Notes under the pieces: model-generated
What the model was told of the DNA's origin: nothing
The model's database searches: none
Seen by the model: only the letters and a program-made list of their open reading frames with translations
DNA from: Candidatus Bathycorpusculum sp.
GTDB taxonomy: Archaea; Thermoproteota; Bathyarchaeia; Bathyarchaeales; Bathycorpusculaceae
DNA length: 10,344 bases
NCBI GenBank assembly: GCA_009779045.1
Contig: WREZ01000028.1
Coordinates: 1-10,344, forward strand
Reading direction: 5' to 3'
Shown here: positions 6,309 through 10,344 of the stretch, piece by piece
Position numbering within the stretch: the stretch's first letter is position 1
Layout of the letters: every line of letters begins with the position of its first letter
Position numbers and translations under genes: made by a program

Positions 6309-7439
6309 ATGGGAAAGAAAATACAGTTGGCTGCAATAGTAATTGTTGTCGTAGCCTTACTTGCTGCAGTTGTTATGGCTAATGAGTTCTCTGTGTTTCC
6401 AGCTAATCCTGCAAATACGCCTACTAATTCACTAATGCCTACAGACACCATCACTGCACCACCTACACCAACGGCTACTCAGGCTGTATCAGAGAAGGGT
6501 TTGTTGCAAGTTATTTTTTTGGATGTGGGACAGGCAGATAGTATTCTTTTAAAAACAGGTGATCATGCTATGTTGATAGATGCTGGAAATACTGGTCAAG
6601 ATAAGCTTATGCTTGATTATTTAGCAGAGTATGGTGTAACTAAACTGGATTATTTGGTGGCTACTCATCCACATGCAGATCACATTGGCTCTATGACAGC
6701 TGTGGTTAAGGCAATGGATAGTATAGGTGAGGTGGTTATGCCAGATAAACCGCATACCACAGCTACTTATAAAAATCTAATTAAGGCCATTGACGAGAGA
6801 AATATTCCTATTAATATAGCAGAGGTTGGTCAAGTTTTTAACATGGGTGAGGCAAATATACAGGTTCTTGCACCAAAGGATGTGAAAACTGATGATCTAA
6901 ATGAGGTTTCAGTTGTTTTACGTGTTACATTTGGGGAGACAGTTTTCTTGTTTACTGGAGATGCAGATAAAAACTCAGAGAATGCACAATTGACAAGTGG
7001 ACTGTCACTTAAAGCGGATGTGCTAAAAGTTGGACATCATGGATCAAAAACAGGTAGTACACAGAAATATTTGGATGCTGTAGCACCTGTTTATGCAGTT
7101 ATAAGCTGTGGCACCGGCAACTCGTATGGACATCCCCATAAGGAAGTTATGGATCGTCTAAATGCAAAAGGCATTGCCATATATAGAACAGATGAGAAGG
7201 GCACAATAATTTTTGTAAGCGATGGTAAAACAATATCCATAGTGGGTGAAAAAGAAGATACAACAACACCCCCACCGTCGACCACAGAGTCAGTATATTA
7301 TATTGGTAATAAGAATAGTAAGACCTTTCATTTATCCTCCTGTAAATCGTTACCTTCAGAACAAAATAGAGTAACCTTTGAATCGCGACAAGCCGCATTA
7401 GATGCGGGATACACACCGTGTGGTACATGTAAACCATGA
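6309..7439 (+). CDS. exported ComEC-like metallo-beta-lactamase hydrolase with C-terminal Ada-like zinc domain
   Basis: A metal-dependent hydrolase related to the beta-lactamase domain of the DNA-uptake protein ComEC/Rec2, but without the membrane channel. A basic N-terminus and a hydrophobic stretch (6-23) form a signal peptide or anchor. A Thr/Pro-rich spacer (about 30-60) follows, so the enzyme probably works outside the membrane. The core has LDVGQADSILL (71-81), the HxHxDH metal site H120/H122/D124/H125, GD at 217-218, VGHHGSK (241-247), and a late YGHPH (273-277). Another Thr/Pro linker (about 318-327) leads to the 46-residue tail (331-376) with H341, C345, C371 and C374. It shares 33 of 46 residues with the tail of the neighbouring nuclease. 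Free-standing ComEC-type domains with such tails are common in Firmicutes, and the DUF3006 gene next door has the same bias, so transfer from bacteria is likely. A role in breaking down or processing extracellular nucleic acid is inferred. Confidence 0.9.
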   Translation: MGKKIQLAAIVIVVVALLAAVVMANEFSVFPANPANTPTNSLMPTDTITAPPTPTATQAVSEKGLLQVIFLDVGQADSILLKTGDHAMLIDAGNTGQDKLMLDYLAEYGVTKLDYLVATHPHADHIGSMTAVVKAMDSIGEVVMPDKPHTTATYKNLIKAIDERNIPINIAEVGQVFNMGEANIQVLAPKDVKTDDLNEVSVVLRVTFGETVFLFTGDADKNSENAQLTSGLSLKADVLKVGHHGSKTGSTQKYLDAVAPVYAVISCGTGNSYGHPHKEVMDRLNAKGIAIYRTDEKGTIIFVSDGKTISIVGEKEDTTTPPPSTTESVYYIGNKNSKTFHLSSCKSLPSEQNRVTFESRQAALDAGYTPCGTCKP

Positions 7440-7672
7440 TAATTGTTGACCGAATAGAAGAAAACAAGATAGCTGTCTGCGAAATCGATGACAATAAAAT
7501 GGTAGATATCCCCTTATCAAAAATCAGCAAAGGTGTTCATGAAGGAGACGTGCTAATAGATGAGAGGGGAGATGGCACATTTTACACGGTGGATGTTGAA
7601 AAGACAGCACAAAATAGAGCAGAAATAACAGAATTATTTGAACGCATAAAAGCAAAAAACAAGAGGACATAA
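7436..7672 (+). CDS. DUF3006 family protein
   Basis: A 78-residue protein with the layout of DUF3006: it opens IIVDRIEENKIAVCEIDDN, then has a dipeptide-rich strand segment and GDVLIDE (38-44), forming a small beta-rich N-terminal fold, and ends in a charged helix (about 56-78). The function is unknown. The family is usually encoded beside ComEC-like metallo-beta-lactamase genes, and here its ATG overlaps the stop of that gene by 4 nt (ATGA), so the two are translationally coupled. It has no signal peptide, which would keep it inside the cell while its partner is exported. It ends 5 nt before the creatininase-family gene. The family call rests on sequence resemblance and context. Confidence 0.8.
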   Translation: MIIVDRIEENKIAVCEIDDNKMVDIPLSKISKGVHEGDVLIDERGDGTFYTVDVEKTAQNRAEITELFERIKAKNKRT

Positions 7673-7677
7673 CACTT

Positions 7678-8424
7678 ATGTCAAAAGCATCAGCTATTTT
7701 GTGGCTTGACGAGTTAAGTACTGTTGAAGCAGCGGAAGCAGCTAAACAGGGACGAGTAATTATTTTCCCCATAGGCAGCGTGGAAGCACATGGCGAACAT
7801 TTACCGTTAGGCACAGATAGTTTTCAACCCGAATATGTTGCTTTGGAAGTGGCACGTAAAACAGGCTGCTTAGTAGCTCCACCTTTTCGATATGGTATAA
7901 TAAATGCAGCGCGCAACTTTCCGGGCAGCTTAACAATTCAATTTAACACACTTTACAACGTAGCTAAAGATGTGCTCTCAGAGTTATCACGTAACGGGTT
8001 TAATCGTATAATTGTTTTAAGCGGTCACGCAGGCTCCTCGCACATGGTAGCATTAAGACTTGCAGCACAAAAAGTCATACAAGAAAACGGAGAAGAAAAC
8101 GGTAAACAACACACACGCATCATGGTTCTATCAGACTACGACATTGTAGACGAACTCACCGAAGAATTAGTCGACCCACACGATGGACACGCAGGAACTA
8201 TAGAAACCGCACGTATAATGGACATACGCCCTGACTTAATTAAAACAAAAGGCACCCCAAGCCACTACGAAATGCCACGATTCGAAATAGTCCTACACCC
8301 AGAAAAATACTACCCAACCGGAGTACACGGCGACCCAACAAAAGCTACAACAAAAAAAGGACAAACAATCAACAACCACATAATCAAACAAATAACCAAA
8401 CTCATACAAGAACTACAAACATAA
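7678..8424 (+). CDS. creatininase family amidohydrolase (possibly ArfB-like formamide hydrolase)
   Basis: A 248-residue metal-dependent amidohydrolase. Signature segments are GSVEAHGEHLPLGTD (33-47), with likely metal ligands E36, H38 and D47; LSGHAGSSH (114-122) with H117; and DGHAGTIETA (169-178) with E176. In archaea, members include ArfB, which removes the formyl group from a pyrimidine intermediate in riboflavin/F420 synthesis. Bacterial relatives act on creatinine or in mycofactocin maturation. The sequence does not decide between these. It is the last gene of the hydrolase operon, 5 nt after DUF3006, with AGAGG (7662-7666) 11 nt before the ATG. No obvious link exists between this activity and the secreted hydrolase, so it may be a passenger of the operon. 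The 3' end of the gene becomes strongly A+C-rich in third codon positions and merges into the G-poor tract after it. Confidence 0.88.
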   Translation: MSKASAILWLDELSTVEAAEAAKQGRVIIFPIGSVEAHGEHLPLGTDSFQPEYVALEVARKTGCLVAPPFRYGIINAARNFPGSLTIQFNTLYNVAKDVLSELSRNGFNRIIVLSGHAGSSHMVALRLAAQKVIQENGEENGKQHTRIMVLSDYDIVDELTEELVDPHDGHAGTIETARIMDIRPDLIKTKGTPSHYEMPRFEIVLHPEKYYPTGVHGDPTKATTKKGQTINNHIIKQITKLIQELQT

Positions 8425-8600
8425 CACCAAAAATACCTAACCACATCATCACCACCATATCACATAAATCAAAACCCAAAATAACATCAAACAAATCACC
8501 AAACATTATTTTTCAAAGCATAAAAACAAAAATAACTCACACTACAACAGCTACCAGACACACTACATTACGCAAAATTATCCAACAAATAAGAGAAAAA
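8341..8600. other. G-depleted A/C-rich tract between convergent genes
   Basis: From the last codons of the creatininase gene through the gap to the beta-helix gene, the plus strand is almost without G. By my count 8341-8580 has 8 G against 65 C, and A+C is about 81 percent. No gene, RNA or strong hairpin was found in 8425-8630. A T5 run at 8509-8513 (plus) and an A5 run at 8596-8600 (T5 on the minus strand, after the beta-helix stop) could serve as simple archaeal termination signals for the two convergent units. Confidence 0.6.
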
Positions 8601-8630
8601 TTGTTGTATTACAGATCAGGCCTACACACT

Positions 8631-9974
8631 TTACTGCCATTGCCACCATTGACTACTTCTACACACGTTGGCACCAGTTGTTGCTGCATTGTTAGAAATT
8701 ATACCGCCACTCAATTGGTTAAAAGTGCCAACATCTGTAATATACACACCACCACCCGATACAGCTGTATTGCCAGAAATCACACCACCACCCCACAGAC
8801 TAAAAACACCAGAACCCAAGTAAACACCTCCACCATACTCAAGAGCAGAATTATCAACAACTACGCTCTTATCAAACAACCTAAAAGAACCTGAATTCAT
8901 AAACACACCACCACCATAAGAAGCTGTATTGCCAGAAATCACACTACCACTCTGAGCCTTAAAAGAACCATAAGTCACGTACACACCACCACCAATATAA
9001 GCAGTATTATTATAAACGCACGCATCAGACAAACTAAACGAGGAACTCATTACATACACACCACCACCATGATAAGCTGTGTTGCTAGAAACTACGGCAC
9101 CATCTGACATAGTAAAAGCACTATCAGAATTAAAAGCTCCAGTAACATACACACCACCCCCAACATAAGCATTGTTACCTGAAATCACGCCCCCATTATG
9201 CAAACCAAAAGAACCAGAAGACAAAAACACACCACCACCATAACCGGAGCTAGTAGATTGGACATTATTGCTAAAAATTTTACCACCCGACATACTAAAC
9301 AAGGCACCATTTACGTATACACCACCCCCACTATAAAGAGCCACATTATTAGAAATTTCACCACCATACAAACTAAAAGAACTCCCAGCAGATACCCACA
9401 CACCACCACCAATATCAGCTGTGTTATTAGAAATTTCACCACCATACATCATAAAAGTACCCGCACTACACACACCACCACCATTACTCCCTCCTTGACC
9501 ACTATAATCACCATCGATAACAGTACCAGTATTGCCAGAAATTTTACCACTATTTAAGATAAAAATCCCACCATCAGCAACATACACACCCTTACCGTTA
9601 GTGTTACTTGCATGAGTTACAATAACACCATCAATGGTTAACACGCCACCAGCATCAACAACAATAGTGTTTGCATAATTTGCACCAATTAGTTTAAAAT
9701 ATTCACCATCCGCGCTATCACTTGTTAATGTAATATTTTTGTTAGAAGAAATAACAAGAGGTCGGGTAAGTTTGATATCTCCACTAATAGTTATAACCGT
9801 AGACCCCTCAGCATCATCAACAGCCGTTCTAAGCACAGACTCCTCGCCACCCACATTAAAAAATACATAAACGACCACAAAAGAAACAAATAAAAGCATT
9901 AAGATAAGAGCTAAGTAAATAAGCACAAATCTACGTTGCGTACCACGCGAACTATTTAATGTAGGAACAGTCAT
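8631..9974 (-). CDS. membrane-anchored right-handed beta-helix repeat protein (adhesin-like)
   Basis: Probable surface protein of 447 residues. A basic N-terminus (RGTQRR) precedes one long hydrophobic helix (about 16-40) that would anchor it with the rest outside. After a lead-in with polymorphic-protein style strands (ITISGDIKLTRPLVISSNKNITL, about 60-85) come ten repeats. Each starts with GGGV, at residues 165, 189, 216, 246, 272, 303, 328, 354, 381 and 407, with spacing 24-31. The usual pattern is GGGVY..SGSF.L..GG.ISGNTA. Such units stack as rungs of a right-handed beta-helix, as in pectate lyase-like adhesins. The C-terminus ends abruptly in Trp/Gln-rich SSQWWQWQ, with no sorting motif. 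The frame opens at a GTG (9986), but ATG 9974 is chosen because GGTG lies 6 nt upstream and matches the archaeal anti-Shine-Dalgarno. A role in attachment to cells or polysaccharide is inferred. Confidence 0.85.
   Translation of the reverse strand: MTVPTLNSSRGTQRRFVLIYLALILMLLFVSFVVVYVFFNVGGEESVLRTAVDDAEGSTVITISGDIKLTRPLVISSNKNITLTSDSADGEYFKLIGANYANTIVVDAGGVLTIDGVIVTHASNTNGKGVYVADGGIFILNSGKISGNTGTVIDGDYSGQGGSNGGGVCSAGTFMMYGGEISNNTADIGGGVWVSAGSSFSLYGGEISNNVALYSGGGVYVNGALFSMSGGKIFSNNVQSTSSGYGGGVFLSSGSFGLHNGGVISGNNAYVGGGVYVTGAFNSDSAFTMSDGAVVSSNTAYHGGGVYVMSSSFSLSDACVYNNTAYIGGGVYVTYGSFKAQSGSVISGNTASYGGGVFMNSGSFRLFDKSVVVDNSALEYGGGVYLGSGVFSLWGGGVISGNTAVSGGGVYITDVGTFNQLSGGIISNNAATTGANVCRSSQWWQWQ
8670..9482 (-). 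repeat. coding tandem repeats, about ten degenerate units of 72-93 bp
   Basis: On the plus strand the string ACACACCACCACC, or a one- or two-base variant, recurs about every 75-90 bp, for example near 8742, 8902, 8982, 9057, 9143, 9227, 9317, 9399 and 9470. It encodes the GGGVY/GGGVF start of each beta-helix rung. Units differ in length by whole codons, so they are diverged protein repeats and not a recent perfect array. Confidence 0.8.
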
Positions 9975-10022
9975 ATTATACACCACTTACAAATACCCAA
10001 CAGAATAATAATTCATAATCAC

Positions 10023-10041
10023 ACATATAACGTTTTTTTTT
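10023..10041 (-). promoter_or_regulatory. promoter of the beta-helix gene: A-tract plus TATA box
   Basis: The minus strand reads nine A residues (10041-10033), CG, then TTATATGT (10030-10023). An A-rich element directly upstream of a TATA box fits the archaeal BRE/TATA layout. Initiation about 26 nt downstream falls near 10000 and leaves a leader of about 25 nt before ATG 9974. Confidence 0.5.
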
Positions 10042-10105
10042 GCATTACTTAGTTTTTTCAATAATTTTACAATTTTGTTTCTATTGTTATATGAAAAATG
10101 TCAAC

Positions 10106-10142
10106 CGTCTCAACGAATTCTAAAAAAACAAACCCAGAGACG
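10106..10142 (-). terminator. likely terminator after the cupin gene
   Basis: Right after the cupin stop the minus strand has GTTTGTTTTTT (T7 at 10128-10122), a typical archaeal oligo-T termination signal. It is flanked by a 6-bp inverted repeat CGTCTC/GAGACG (10106-10111 and 10137-10142). The T-run lies in the loop and not after the stem, so the T-run is the more likely active part. Confidence 0.4.
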
Positions 10143-10343
10143 TTATTTATCGGTGGTTTCATCGCTAAAGTATTGTTCTTGGGTAAATTTTGGTGTACAA
10201 ACGCAGTAGAACACCAAGTCACAGTTTGCTATATTTTTTATACGTTGAGAAGTGCCGTCTGGGATAATAATCACGTCACCAACACTAACTTTTGTGGGTT
10301 CCATACCTCTGATGTCTATAATACCAGTACCTTGAGTTATTAT
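10143..10343 (-). CDS. cupin domain protein, C-terminal fragment
   Basis: The last 66 codons of a gene entering from the right edge, ending in TAA at 10145-10143. The visible part carries cupin motif 2: G22-DVIII-P28-D-G30-TS-Q33-RIK-N37 (fragment numbering), matching G(X)5PXG(X)2H(X)3N except that the metal-binding His is Gln. GTGIIDIRGMEP before it is the preceding strand pair, and DLVFYCVCTPKF after it is the usual final strand of small single-domain cupins related to mannose-6-phosphate isomerase-like proteins. Substrate unknown. Whether it still binds metal depends on motif 1, which is outside the window. It is followed by a T-run, so it is probably transcribed separately from the beta-helix gene. 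Confidence 0.75.
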   Translation of the reverse strand: MITQGTGIIDIRGMEPTKVSVGDVIIIPDGTSQRIKNIANCDLVFYCVCTPKFTQEQYFSDETTDK

Positions 10344-10344
10344 A

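Noticed and set aside
7091..7814. Minus-strand ORFs opposite the hydrolase, DUF3006 and creatininase genes
   Set aside because: All three plus-strand genes are intact and tightly spaced. The antisense frames have low-complexity Leu/Ser/Tyr composition and no start signals.
8670..9482. CRISPR-like array suggested by recurring ACACACCACCACC
   Set aside because: Copies are degenerate, spacing changes in whole codons, and the opposite strand is one intact beta-helix reading frame.
8601..9557. Plus-strand Thr-rich ORFs (8601-8894, 9198-9557)
   Set aside because: They are reverse-strand images of the GGGV repeats: ACC-rich antisense gives Thr/His runs. There are no ribosome sites or domain features.

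Overview
The window is AT-rich and reads as archaeal. The CCA-adding enzyme is the archaeal class I type and sits directly behind a ThpR-type RNA 2',3'-cyclic phosphodiesterase. TATA-like boxes (TTATATG, CATATAAT) precede several genes, and the first long gene is a fused ChlI/ChlD-like metal-chelatase subunit of the kind found in archaea. The secreted ComEC-type hydrolase with its DUF3006 partner, the nuclease with an Ada-like zinc tail, and the beta-helix surface protein suggest a host-associated or gut archaeon that has exchanged genes with bacteria such as Firmicutes. A termite-gut Bathyarchaeia member or a gut methanogen would fit. That placement is inference, since there is no rRNA gene here.

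Left part (1-2589). A minus-strand operon starts at a TATA box near 2375. It holds a 667-residue AAA+/VWA chelatase subunit, a 65-residue TTG-start ORF behind a perfect AGGAGGT ribosome binding site, and the start of a FecCD/BtuC-type ABC permease cut by the window edge. This looks like a cobalt or other metal/tetrapyrrole uptake and insertion module. The DNA under the 65-residue ORF is packed with tandem dyads and may be a structured regulatory element.

Middle (2590-5942). On the plus strand, thpR and cca form an RNA-end-processing operon. Convergent to it is an endonuclease/exonuclease/phosphatase-family enzyme that ends in a small Cys/His zinc-binding domain.

Right-middle (5943-8630). Diverging from the nuclease is a plus-strand operon. 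It has an unreported 53-codon gene, an exported ComEC-like metallo-beta-lactamase hydrolase ending in the same zinc domain as the nuclease (33 of 46 residues identical), a DUF3006 protein overlapping it by 4 nt, and a creatininase-family amidohydrolase. The stretch after it is almost free of G on the plus strand.

Right end (8631-10344). Minus strand: a membrane-anchored right-handed beta-helix repeat protein with about ten GGGV repeats, and upstream of it the C-terminal part of a cupin protein cut by the window edge.

Across the window, several transcription units begin with a G+T-rich coding strand and end with an A+C-rich one.
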